Shown here piece after piece: positions 17,077 through 24,943 of a stretch of DNA of 64,000 nt (its first letter is position 1; each line of letters opens with the position of its first letter). A model generated the notes under the pieces. That model saw nothing but the letters and a program-made list of their open reading frames with translations. It had not been told where the DNA came from and ran no database searches. The DNA is from Patulibacter sp040675535. Lineage in GTDB: Bacteria > Actinomycetota > Thermoleophilia > Solirubrobacterales > Solirubrobacteraceae. Where the stretch lies: NCBI RefSeq assembly GCF_040675535.1, contig NZ_JBFAPC010000006.1:3716-67715 (forward strand), in the 5' to 3' direction. The position numbers and the translations under genes were made by a program.

Positions 17077-17943
17077 ATGGCGGGCCAGGCAGAGCTGTTC
17101 ACGGTGTGCAGCAGCTGCGGGCAGCAGGTCTCGACGTTCGTGACCGAGTGCCCGTACTGCGGCACGCGCCTGCGCCAGCGCGCCCCGCGCCTGGATCGCA
17201 AGGACGGCGATCTCGAGGCCCTGCTGCGGCTCCCGACGCTCGAGCCGGACCGCAAGCTCCGCGAGCGCGGCGATGACGACGACGTCGTCGTCCCGCTGAA
17301 GAAGCGCCGCCGCACGCTCGCCTCGCGCGTGCCGAAGTCGTCGACGGCCCGCCCGCGCAAGCGCCCGGGCCGCCCGGCCAAGCGGAAGAGCTCGTACGCC
17401 ACGGAGGGCAAGGCGTACGCGACGTTCACGATCGTCCTGCTCGCCCTGATCGCCCTGCCGGTCGAGGCGCTGCTCTCCGCCAACGACCTCAAGCTGCTCG
17501 ACGGCTCGCCGATCTGGCACGCCGTCACCGCGGCGCTGACCTACGGCAACACCTGGAACGCCCTGGCCGTGCTGACGACGTTCGGCGTCTTCGGCTGGCT
17601 CTGGGAGCGCCGCGCCGGCTGGATCGGCACCGCGGCGGTCCTCGTCGCCTTCTTCGGGGCCGGCGTCGGCGGGCTGCTCGTGGACCGCGCGGCGGATCCG
17701 GACGTGATCGCGTTCGGCGGCGCCGGCAGCGCGATCGCGCTCGCCGTGGCGTGGATCGTCTGCGAGGTCCGCGATCGCCGCGCCGGCCAGTCGCTGGACG
17801 GCGACCTGATGGGCGCCGGCGTGCTGCTCGCGGTCCCGATCGCCACGACGGCGCTGACGGCCGAGACCGTCCCGACGTCGATCGCCGTCGGCCTGGCGGT
17901 CGGCCTGGTCCTCGGCGGCGTGCTCGCGCTCACCAAGCGCTGA
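17077..17943 (+). CDS. Zinc-ribbon protein with inactive rhomboid-like membrane domain
   Basis: A 288-residue protein. The N-terminus is a zinc ribbon (CSSCG ... CPYCG), followed by a charged, Lys/Arg-rich cytoplasmic linker (to about 110) and six hydrophobic segments. The membrane part resembles a rhomboid fold: TYGNTWNALAVLTTFGVFGW matches the region after L1, WERRAGW matches the conserved rhomboid turn, and FGGAGSAIALAVAW sits where GASGAIxG should be. The catalytic Ser position is Ala and no His is present in the last helix (SIAVGLAVGLVLGG), so the protease centre is missing. I infer a non-proteolytic membrane-protein binder (pseudo-rhomboid). Confidence 0.65.
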   Translation: MAGQAELFTVCSSCGQQVSTFVTECPYCGTRLRQRAPRLDRKDGDLEALLRLPTLEPDRKLRERGDDDDVVVPLKKRRRTLASRVPKSSTARPRKRPGRPAKRKSSYATEGKAYATFTIVLLALIALPVEALLSANDLKLLDGSPIWHAVTAALTYGNTWNALAVLTTFGVFGWLWERRAGWIGTAAVLVAFFGAGVGGLLVDRAADPDVIAFGGAGSAIALAVAWIVCEVRDRRAGQSLDGDLMGAGVLLAVPIATTALTAETVPTSIAVGLAVGLVLGGVLALTKR

Positions 17944-18042
17944 GCTCCGGGAGGGCGCGCGGGCCCCGGCCCGTGCATCCCGGGTCGGGGCTCGCGCGGC
18001 GCACCGGCACGGGGCGTCGGCGGGGCGGCGGGCGGCCGCCCG

Positions 18043-18048
18043 TATGCT
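18043..18048 (+). promoter_or_regulatory. Leaderless-type -10 TATGCT
   Basis: TATGCT ends 7 nt before the GTG at 18056. The ATG inside the hexamer is in frame but cannot be the start if this is the promoter. Confidence 0.55.
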
Positions 18049-18055
18049 CCGTGAC

Positions 18056-18439
18056 GTGTCCGAACGCCCCTACACCGCGGAGCAGGTGGACCTCGCCGTC
18101 CGCGAGATCAGCGAGCCCGGTCGACTGCGCCGCGCCGAGGAGATCGTCACCCACGCGGTGCCGAACCTCGAGCGGATCATCGACGGCGCGCTGCACGACG
18201 GCGGCTGGTTCAGCCAGGGCCACGAGCAGCAGGTCGGCCAGGCCGCGAACGAGCCCGACCCGAAGCTGCGCGAGGCCCGCCTCCACGCCCTGGTGGCCGA
18301 CGAGTCCCGGCTCGCGATGCTCGTCGGCGTGACCGTCGGCTTCGCCCTGGCCCGCGAGCTCGCGGCGCCGGGGACGGCGGCGGCAGAGGCCGACCCGGAC
18401 GCGTCCGATCACGACCCGAACGGAGCACCCCCCGCATGA
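18056..18439 (+). CDS. Small helical protein coupled to the UPF0173 hydrolase
   Basis: A 127-residue acidic, mostly helical protein starting VSERPYTAEQVDLAVREI. It contains EEIVTHAVPNLERIIDGALH, then GGWFSQGHEQQVGQAA and RLHALVADESRLAMLVGVTV, and ends in an Ala/Asp/Pro tail. I do not recognise a family. The start is GTG at 18056, fixed by the promoter hexamer; an in-frame ATG four codons earlier overlaps that hexamer. Its stop overlaps the next start as ATGA, so the two are co-translated and probably function together. Confidence 0.7.
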   Translation: MSERPYTAEQVDLAVREISEPGRLRRAEEIVTHAVPNLERIIDGALHDGGWFSQGHEQQVGQAANEPDPKLREARLHALVADESRLAMLVGVTVGFALARELAAPGTAAAEADPDASDHDPNGAPPA

Positions 18440-19113
18440 CCACGCTCACCTTCCTCGGCCAGTCGGCCGTCCTGCTGGAGTCCGGCGGCACCAACCTGCT
18501 CGTCGACCCGTTCCTGACGGGCAACCCGAAGGCCACGGTCTCGGCCGACGAGGTCCCGGCCGACCTGATCCTGCTGACCCATGGCCACGGCGACCACCTC
18601 GGCGACGCCGTCGCGATCGCCAAGCGCACCGGCGCCCCGGTCGTCGCGATCGTCGAGGTCGCGGGCGAGCTGGCGGAGGAGGGGATCGACGTCGTCGACC
18701 TCAACCTCGGCGGCACCCACGAGTTCGACGGCGGCTGGGCGCGCCTGGTGCCGGCCTGGCACACGGGCCTGACGCCCAAGGGCACGCCGCACACGCCGGG
18801 CGGCCTCGTCATCAACCTCGGCGGCAAGACGATCTACCACCTCGGCGACACGGCGCTCTTCAGCGACCTGGCGCTGCCGTCCAAGCGCGACGCGCTGGAC
18901 CTGGCGCTGATCCCGATCGGCGGCCACTACACGATGGACCGCCACGACGCCGTCGAGGCCGCGCGCCTGGTCGCCGCCCCGCACGTCGTGCCGGTGCACT
19001 ACGACACGTTCCCGCCCATCGAGGCCGACGCCGGCGCCTTCAAGCAGGACGTCGAGGACGCGGGCATCGCGAAGGTGACCGTTCTCGCGCCCGACGGCTC
19101 GATCGAGGTCTAG
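18436..19113 (+). CDS. UPF0173 metal-dependent hydrolase (beta-lactamase fold)
   Basis: A 225-residue metallo-beta-lactamase-fold protein of the UPF0173/YtkL family. The N-terminus MTTLTFLGQSAVLLE is typical, and the metal-binding motif THGHGDHLGD lies at about 47-56. Further ligands sit in PAWHTG, IYHLGDTALF and PIGGHYTMD, and the C-terminal VPVHYDTFPPIE closes the active site. The physiological substrate of this family is unsettled; members act on phosphoester or lactone-like bonds in vitro. The ATG overlaps the stop of the preceding gene by 4 nt. Confidence 0.92.
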   Translation: MTTLTFLGQSAVLLESGGTNLLVDPFLTGNPKATVSADEVPADLILLTHGHGDHLGDAVAIAKRTGAPVVAIVEVAGELAEEGIDVVDLNLGGTHEFDGGWARLVPAWHTGLTPKGTPHTPGGLVINLGGKTIYHLGDTALFSDLALPSKRDALDLALIPIGGHYTMDRHDAVEAARLVAAPHVVPVHYDTFPPIEADAGAFKQDVEDAGIAKVTVLAPDGSIEV

Positions 19114-19116
19114 GGT
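19111..19116 (+). promoter_or_regulatory. Leaderless-type -10 TAGGGT that contains the previous stop codon
   Basis: TAGGGT begins with the TAG stop of the UPF0173 gene and ends 6 nt before the ATG at 19123, so one triplet may serve both functions. Confidence 0.5.
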
Positions 19117-19122
19117 CCCCCC

Positions 19123-19404
19123 ATGGCGTCGTCCACCGCAATCGTCCTCGTCCAGGCCGACCGCCGGTTCCTCGGGGACCTGGGCGAGCGCCTGGCCGAC
19201 CTCGAGGGCGTGGCCGAGGCCTACTCCGTGACCGGCGACTGGGACTTCGTCGCCATCGTGCGGTTGTCGCGCCCGGAGGACCTCGCCCGCGTCGTCACCA
19301 CGGGCATCGCCCGCGAGGAGGGCGTCGAGCGGACGCAGACGCTGATGGCCTTCGAGGCCTTCAGCCGCCACGACCTCGACGCCTTCTTCGACGTCGGCGG
19401 CTGA
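19123..19404 (+). CDS. Stand-alone Lrp/AsnC ligand-binding (RAM) domain protein
   Basis: A 93-residue protein consisting only of the Lrp/AsnC effector-binding domain, with no helix-turn-helix. The pattern fits: strand IVLVQADRRFLGDLGERLAD (20 residues), then GVAEAYSVTGDWDFVAIVRL where the TGxxDf motif sits, then EGVERTQTLMAFEAFSR. Such proteins assemble into rings and bind amino acids or other small molecules. Here it may modulate a full-length Lrp elsewhere or act as a free sensor. It has its own promoter-like hexamer despite lying 9 nt after the previous gene. Confidence 0.85.
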   Translation: MASSTAIVLVQADRRFLGDLGERLADLEGVAEAYSVTGDWDFVAIVRLSRPEDLARVVTTGIAREEGVERTQTLMAFEAFSRHDLDAFFDVGG

Positions 19405-19439
19405 GCCGCAGCGGCGGCTCGTCGCCGCGACGCGGTCGG

Positions 19440-19445
19440 TACGCT
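19440..19445 (+). promoter_or_regulatory. Leaderless-type -10 TACGCT
   Basis: TACGCT ends exactly 7 nt before the GTG at 19453. Confidence 0.55.
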
Positions 19446-19452
19446 CGCCTGC

Positions 19453-20154
19453 GTGCCGATCGCGCGCCCCGAGTACGGACCGTCCCTCAAGGACGTCGCC
19501 GGTCCGCGCGTCGCGGCGATGCGCCGGCCCGCCCGATGGGCGGTCTACGCCTCGCCGCTGATCGTCGCGCTGATCGTCGGCGTCGTCCTCCTGATCCGTG
19601 CGACCCCGCTCACGCAGGCGGTCGTCCGCGGGCCGCTGACGTTCAACACCCGCTACGACAGCCGGATCGCCCGCGTCGCCGCCGGCCCCGGCGAGCTCCT
19701 GCACCTGCGGACGAAGTCCGGCCCCGGCCGCGGCGAGGAGCACCTCGTCTTCCGCGACGCCGGTCCGCCGCCCACGCGGCCCGAGCCCGCCGGCGGCCCG
19801 ATCTCGCAGCTGGCGCTGCGCATGATCCCGCTGGTGGACGACATGCGGGCGAAGCTCACCGGCTTCCAGATCCGCTCCGCCGGCCGCGTCAAGATCGGGC
19901 GCGACTACGGCGGCTGGCTCGTGCGGTACCAGTTCCGCCGCAAGGTGGCCACGAAGCCGACCGAGCCCGCCCGGACGTTCTTCGGCGTCCGCGTGCTGCT
20001 GCTCCCCGACCTCGCCGGCACGACCGAGCGGGTCCTCGACATGTCCCTGCAGAGCCAGCGCTCCCAGGTCGTCGGCAACATCACCGAGGCCGGCGGCAAC
20101 GGCCCGATGCGCACGCCGTTCTACGGCGTCGCGTTCGGCACCGAGAAGCCGTAG
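19453..20154 (+). CDS. Membrane-anchored protein of unknown function
   Basis: A 233-residue bitopic protein: a basic N-terminus (1-30), one membrane helix (about 31-49, YASPLIVALIVGVVLLI), then an extracytoplasmic domain. The domain begins with strands (RGPLTFNTRYDSRIARV) and contains YGGWLVRYQFRRK, and ends with NGPMRTPFYGVAFG. The alternating polar/hydrophobic pattern suggests a beta-rich lipocalin-like or sensor domain, but I do not recognise a family. The promoter hexamer fixes the GTG start. It is convergent with the sigma-factor gene. Confidence 0.65.
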   Translation: MPIARPEYGPSLKDVAGPRVAAMRRPARWAVYASPLIVALIVGVVLLIRATPLTQAVVRGPLTFNTRYDSRIARVAAGPGELLHLRTKSGPGRGEEHLVFRDAGPPPTRPEPAGGPISQLALRMIPLVDDMRAKLTGFQIRSAGRVKIGRDYGGWLVRYQFRRKVATKPTEPARTFFGVRVLLLPDLAGTTERVLDMSLQSQRSQVVGNITEAGGNGPMRTPFYGVAFGTEKP

Positions 20155-20317
20155 GCCGTAGGGGCGGGTCCGCGGCCGGGGTTCGGCACCGCGGATCCGC
20201 AAGGCGGGGGCCGACGGCCGGGAGGTCGCGGGGACGGCCGTCGCCAAGAGGCCGTGGTGCGGGCCTCTCGACGGGCGCCGCGTGGCCGGCCCGCGACCGA
20301 GGCGCCGTGGGGCGGCC

Positions 20318-21841
20318 CTACGGGGTGACGGGCGTCGACGGCAGCGGCGTGACGGGCATCTGCCCGCCGGCGCCGGGCGTCGGCTTCGGGGCCGGCGGCG
20401 CGGGGGTCGAGCTCGTCGCACCCGGGGTCTTCGGGGCGGTCGTCGTCGCGGCGGGCGGCTTCGGGGCCGTCGTGCCGGGCGCGGGCGTCGAGGGCGTCGT
20501 CGGCGTGGTCGACGGCAGCGTGACGGTCTCCTCGCCGGTGTCGGCGGGGACGGTCGTCGTCGTGGGGGAGGGGGCGGTCGGGACGGTGCTCGGGACCGTG
20601 GTGCCGGTCGTCGCGATCGTGCCGGTGCCCGTCGTGGACGTCGTGGTCGTGTCCGTCGTGGCGGCGGTCTTCGTGGTGTCGGTCGTGGTCGCCGACGCGA
20701 TGCGGTCGGTCGTCGTCTTCGCGGACGCCATCGCGGCGGGCATGCCGCCGGTCGCCGTCGGGGTCGTGGGCGTGGCCTTCGGCGTCGTGGCGACGCGGAC
20801 GCTCGGGGCGGTGACCGGCGCCGCGGCCCGTGTGGCGGCCCGGACGTTGATCGCCGCGGAGCCCGAGTCGTAGCGGCTGCGGGCGGAGTCGACCTCGACG
20901 GCGCCGGCGGTGAAGATCGCCGCGGCGGCGAGGCCGGCGGCGGTCTTCGACGCGATCGCGCTGACGCCGGTGGTCAGGACGCCGCCGGTCACGGAGCCCG
21001 CGGCGACCGAGCTGACGGCCGCGCCGCCCGACGCGCCGGCGCCGGCGGTGGCGTGGGCGAGCAGCTTCTTGACGAGGACGAGCGGGCCGATCGGGAAGAT
21101 CGCCTGGAGCGTGCGGTTGTTCGCCTTCAGGTGCGTCTGGAACGCGGCGCAGCGCTCGCACTCCTTGACGTGGCGGCGGACCGGCGGGGAGATGCGCGCG
21201 AGCGTCTCGGAGACCTCGCCGAGCTCCTCGCGGACCTCCTCGCACGTCAGGTTGCGGGCCTCGGAGGCCTCGGCGAGGGCGACGCGGGCGCGAACCAGCA
21301 GCGACTTGACGCTGGGCACCGTGGTGTCCATCGCCTCCGCGATCTGGTCGTAGGAGAGCGCGTCGATCTCGCGCAGCAGCAGCGCGGTGCGCTGCGTCTC
21401 GGGCAGCGCCTTGACGTCGCCCAGGAGCTCGCGGAACTCCTCGCGGCGGTGCGCGGTGTCCGCGGCGGAGATGCCGTGGTCGGCCATCCGGTCGTCGAGC
21501 GTGTCGACGCCGATCGGCTGGATCTTCCGCAGGTGGTTCAGGCACCGGTTGCGGGCGATCCGGTACAGCCATGGCCGCACGTTGATGGCGCGGTCGTCGC
21601 CGATGATCGCGTTGAACGCGTTGGCGAAGACCTCCTGCAGGACGTCCTCCGCGTCCTCGCGGCTGCCCAGCATGTGCCGGCAGAACGCCAGGAGGCGGGA
21701 CTGGTAGCGCTGGACGAGGGTCTCGTAGGCCGCCTGGTTGCCGCGCCTGGTGAGCGTGACGAGGCGCTCGTCGCCCTGCAGGCGCAGGAGCGTCGAGGGG
21801 CCTCGGAGGGCGGGGGCGGTGTCGAGTGCGGAGACTTCCAT
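20318..21841 (-). CDS. ECF sigma factor fused to a zinc-finger anti-sigma-like and Thr-rich tail
   Basis: A 507-residue protein. The sigma-2 region (about 30-105) shows YQSRLLAFCRHMLGSREDAE followed by DVLQEVFANAF and RPWLYRIARNRCLNHLRK; sigma-4 (about 145-205) shows LPETQRTALLLREIDALSYD and SVKSLLVRAR. Next comes a segment like a ZAS anti-sigma domain: TCEEVREEL, then a RRHVKECERCAAF motif (HxxxCxxC) at about 220-235. Then come a weakly hydrophobic Ala/Gly/Val-rich stretch (about 255-310) and a nearly 200-residue Thr/Pro/Ala tail. I infer a sigma factor with its own regulator in cis, possibly membrane-tethered. ATG at 21841 gives the normal sigma start. Confidence 0.8.
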   Translation of the reverse strand: MEVSALDTAPALRGPSTLLRLQGDERLVTLTRRGNQAAYETLVQRYQSRLLAFCRHMLGSREDAEDVLQEVFANAFNAIIGDDRAINVRPWLYRIARNRCLNHLRKIQPIGVDTLDDRMADHGISAADTAHRREEFRELLGDVKALPETQRTALLLREIDALSYDQIAEAMDTTVPSVKSLLVRARVALAEASEARNLTCEEVREELGEVSETLARISPPVRRHVKECERCAAFQTHLKANNRTLQAIFPIGPLVLVKKLLAHATAGAGASGGAAVSSVAAGSVTGGVLTTGVSAIASKTAAGLAAAAIFTAGAVEVDSARSRYDSGSAAINVRAATRAAAPVTAPSVRVATTPKATPTTPTATGGMPAAMASAKTTTDRIASATTTDTTKTAATTDTTTTSTTGTGTIATTGTTVPSTVPTAPSPTTTTVPADTGEETVTLPSTTPTTPSTPAPGTTAPKPPAATTTAPKTPGATSSTPAPPAPKPTPGAGGQMPVTPLPSTPVTP

Positions 21842-22068
21842 GGGGGTGCGAGAGGTCCTGGGGGACGTCCTCTCGGATGGTGGAACACGGCCGATCCCCC
21901 GGAGTTGCGCCGGGCCGAGGACCGCACTTCCGCGCCCATCGGGGCTCCTCAACGGTACCCGGGGCCGGTAAAGGGCCGAGAAACGCCGTTCGCGGGGCTC
22001 GGGGACCCCCGGTCGGCCGTCCCGAGGGTGGCCGGTCGCACGGGGGAGACGCCCGGTCTCCTGGGACA

Positions 22069-23697
22069 ATGGCGCCCGTGCTCCGGCGCCCCCTCCACGA
22101 GCTGCATCGCCGCCTCGGCGACCGGTACCCGGCCGTGGCGCTCGTGCTGGTGCTCGTCCAGGCGCACGCCGTCGTCCTGGCGGCGGTGCTGATCCTCACG
22201 CGGTTCCTGGCGCTGCCTTCAGGCGGCCTGCTGCTGCTCATCACCACCTCGCAGGCCCTGACGCTCGCGGAGAACGTCCTCGTGATGGCCACGGCGTGGT
22301 TCTACCTGCGGCCCCTGCGCGCGTGGGAGCACCACGAGGGGGACGACGACGAGCAGCCCGGTACGGCGTCGGCCCGCGCCACCGAGGCGTGGCGGGCGCT
22401 GACCCGGTTGCCGCTCCGGCTCGTGGGTACCGGCGCCGCGGTCCGGACGCTGATCTGGGCCACCGTGATGATCGTCGCGATCTGCCTGGTCGCGGACCTG
22501 AACCTGTGGCCCAGCGGTGCTGTCCTGGTCCTCGCCGCGACCGTGGTGCTGCTGGCCGGCGTGCTGATCCGGTACCTGGAGGTCGAGCTCGTCCTGCGAC
22601 CGGTCGTCGAGGCCGTGGCCCCGGGGCTGGACGACGACGCCCCGCTGGACCGCTCGCTGTCCCTGCGCTGGCGGCTGCTGGTCGGCGTGCCGCTGATCAC
22701 CGTCGTCACCGGAGGCGTGGTGGCGAGCTTCAGCACCAGTAACCGGGACCTCTCGGACTTCGGGATCGGGATCGCGATCGCGCTGGCGTCGAGCGCCACG
22801 ATCGCCCTGCTGCTGTCCGCCCTGCTGGTGCGCAGCTTCGTGGCGCCGCTCGACGAGCTGCGCGAGACGACGACCGCGATCGCGGGCGGCGACCTGGACC
22901 GGCCGGCGGTGATCCTCGCGGGCGACGAGATCGGCCGCCTGGCGCGCCAGGTCAACATCGGCCTGCGCGGGCTGCGCGAGCGCGACCGCCTGCACGAGGC
23001 GTTCGGCACCTACGTCGACCCGGCGATCGCGTCGCGCGTCCTCGACGAGGGCCCGCAGCTGGCGGGCACGGTGATCGAGGTGACCGTCGCGTTCATCGAC
23101 ATCCGCGGGTTCACCTCCTTCGCCGAGCAGTCGACGCCGACCGAGGTCTTCGGCGTCCTCAACGAGTTCTACGGCGTGATCGTGCCCGTCATCGAGCGCT
23201 ACGGCGGGCACGCGAACACCTTCCAGGGTGACGGGCTGCTCGCGGTCTTCGGCGCCCCGACCGAGCTCGAGGACCACGCCGACCGCGCCGTCACGGCGTC
23301 GATCGAGGTCGCCCGCGCCGTCCGCCAGCACTTCGGCGGCGACCTGCGCCTCGGCATCGGCATCAACAGCGGCCCCGTCGTCGCCGGCACCATCGGCGGC
23401 GGCAACCGCGCGGCGTTCACCGTCATCGGCGACCCGGTCAACACCGCCAGCCGCGTCGAGCAGATCACCCGGCAGACGGGCGACGTCGTCCTCTTCACCG
23501 AGGAGACCCGTCGCCGGCTGAAGCGCGACCACGGCACGATCTCCGCCCGGCCACCCGCCCCGGTGCGCGGCAAGCGGATCCCCGTCCGCCTGCACGCGCC
23601 GCTCCTGGGCGGCCGCGTGGAAGACCCGCTTCCGACCCTCGAGGACGGCCTGGGACGGCTGCTGGAGCGGCCGGACGCGGGGCCGCCGGGGCGCTAG
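22069..23697 (+). CDS. Membrane class III adenylate/guanylate cyclase with HAMP domain
   Basis: About 542 residues. Six hydrophobic segments fill residues 1-250; a HAMP linker (about 255-310, FVAPLDELRETTTAIAGGDL) leads into a class III cyclase domain from about 335. The catalytic domain shows VAFIDIRGFTSFAEQ (metal Asp), NTFQGDGLLAVFGAP (second metal Asp), LGIGINSGPVVAGTIGGG and VIGDPVNTASRVEQI with the transition-state Asn/Arg pair. It should make cAMP. The start may be ATG 22069 or GTG 22078, since GACAAT (22065-22070) ends 7 nt before that GTG. The stop overlaps the convergent Ppx gene by 4 nt. Confidence 0.88.
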   Translation: MAPVLRRPLHELHRRLGDRYPAVALVLVLVQAHAVVLAAVLILTRFLALPSGGLLLLITTSQALTLAENVLVMATAWFYLRPLRAWEHHEGDDDEQPGTASARATEAWRALTRLPLRLVGTGAAVRTLIWATVMIVAICLVADLNLWPSGAVLVLAATVVLLAGVLIRYLEVELVLRPVVEAVAPGLDDDAPLDRSLSLRWRLLVGVPLITVVTGGVVASFSTSNRDLSDFGIGIAIALASSATIALLLSALLVRSFVAPLDELRETTTAIAGGDLDRPAVILAGDEIGRLARQVNIGLRGLRERDRLHEAFGTYVDPAIASRVLDEGPQLAGTVIEVTVAFIDIRGFTSFAEQSTPTEVFGVLNEFYGVIVPVIERYGGHANTFQGDGLLAVFGAPTELEDHADRAVTASIEVARAVRQHFGGDLRLGIGINSGPVVAGTIGGGNRAAFTVIGDPVNTASRVEQITRQTGDVVLFTEETRRRLKRDHGTISARPPAPVRGKRIPVRLHAPLLGGRVEDPLPTLEDGLGRLLERPDAGPPGR

Positions 23698-24620
23698 AAG
23701 TCGCCCGTCGCCGCAGCGATGATCGCGCCGCGGAGGATGTCGTGCTCGGAGACCTCGCACTCCTGCACGCCGAAGGCGCGCAGGACGACGGAGAGCAGGA
23801 TGCAGCCGGCGACCATCGTCGGGGCGCGGTCGGGGTGGAGGCCGACGACGGTCCGTCGCTCGGCCTCGTCCATCTGGGCGAGGCGGGCGGTCAGCTCGTC
23901 GACCTGGGCGAGCTCCAGCCGGTAGCCGTGGGTGCGGTCGGGGACGTACTCGTCGTACTCCTCGAGGATCGACGCGGCCGACGTCGGGGTGCCCGCGACG
24001 GCGATGACGGTGCCGACGCGGCGGGCGACGTCCTCCGGCAGCGCGGCGGCGAAGATGCTCCGGGCCTCGTCGGCCAGCGCGGTCAGCTCGTCGCCGTCCG
24101 GCGGGTCGTGGCGCAGGTGACGCTCGCCCTGGCGCACGACGCCGGCCTGGGTGGTGACGACGAACTCCGGGTCGCCGCCGACGTGGCCGACCACGAGCTC
24201 GGTGCTGCCGCCGCCGATGTCGACGACGGCGACGGGCCGGTCCTCGGGCGCGCGGCCGCCGGTGGCGCCGAGGAACGTCAGCTCGGCCTCGCGCTCGCCC
24301 GGGATCGTGCGCGCGTCGATGCCGAGGGCGCGGACCCGCTCGGTCAGCTCGGACCCGTTGGCGGCGTCGCGGACGGCGCTGGTGAGGACGCCGACGGTGC
24401 GCTCGACCTCGTGCTGGTCGAGCAGGACGCGGACGGTCCCGAGCTCGGCGAGGACCCGGTCGACGGCGGCGCCGTCGAGCCGACCGGTGCGGTCGACGCC
24501 GTGACCCAGGCGCGTGACGGTCGCGCGGTGGACGATCTCGGTCATCCGCCCCTCGGTGTCGATGTCGGCGATCAGGAGACGGGTGGAGTTCGACCCCAGG
24601 TCGACCGCGGCGAGGCGCAT
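23694..24620 (-). CDS. Ppx/GppA family exopolyphosphatase/guanosine pentaphosphatase
   Basis: A 308-residue ASKHA-fold phosphatase. The phosphate-1 motif AVDLGSNSTRLLIAD is at residues 4-18, the catalytic Glu region lies within residues 100-130, and phosphate-2 appears as VVDIGGGSTELVVG. The short length matches the actinobacterial Ppx1/Ppx2 type, which lacks the C-terminal HD domain of E. coli GppA. It should degrade polyphosphate or pppGpp. The ATG sits 6 nt after a TACATT hexamer. It lies convergent to, and overlapping by four bases with, the adenylate cyclase. Confidence 0.92.
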   Translation of the reverse strand: MRLAAVDLGSNSTRLLIADIDTEGRMTEIVHRATVTRLGHGVDRTGRLDGAAVDRVLAELGTVRVLLDQHEVERTVGVLTSAVRDAANGSELTERVRALGIDARTIPGEREAELTFLGATGGRAPEDRPVAVVDIGGGSTELVVGHVGGDPEFVVTTQAGVVRQGERHLRHDPPDGDELTALADEARSIFAAALPEDVARRVGTVIAVAGTPTSAASILEEYDEYVPDRTHGYRLELAQVDELTARLAQMDEAERRTVVGLHPDRAPTMVAGCILLSVVLRAFGVQECEVSEHDILRGAIIAAATGDF

Positions 24621-24626
24621 CGGCGC

Positions 24627-24632
24627 AATGTA
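24627..24632 (-). promoter_or_regulatory. Leaderless-type -10 TACATT of the Ppx gene
   Basis: On the minus strand TACATT ends 6 nt before the ATG at 24620. Confidence 0.55.
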
Positions 24633-24943
24633 CCCGGGGGCCGGTTCGCCGACGGGGTCGGCGGGCCGGGGAGCCAGCCCCGCCGTCCGGTCCCTTCCGG
24701 TGAACGGGGTTCCCGGGACCCGGGGCCCCGGTGCGGACGTGTCCGCGGCCGGCCGGCTGCGGTGGCCCCGGAAGGCGCCACCGCGCCGTCTCTCCCCAGG
24801 GGGGGAGAGACGCACTCCGACCGGTAGAGCGGTCGTCCAGCCGACCCGTCCGGTCGGGGGGAACTCGTCCGACGACCCGCGTGACGGCATGGGTTACCGC
24901 CGGTAGGATGGTCCGGCCGACGACCCTCGTCCCGCACCCTCCG

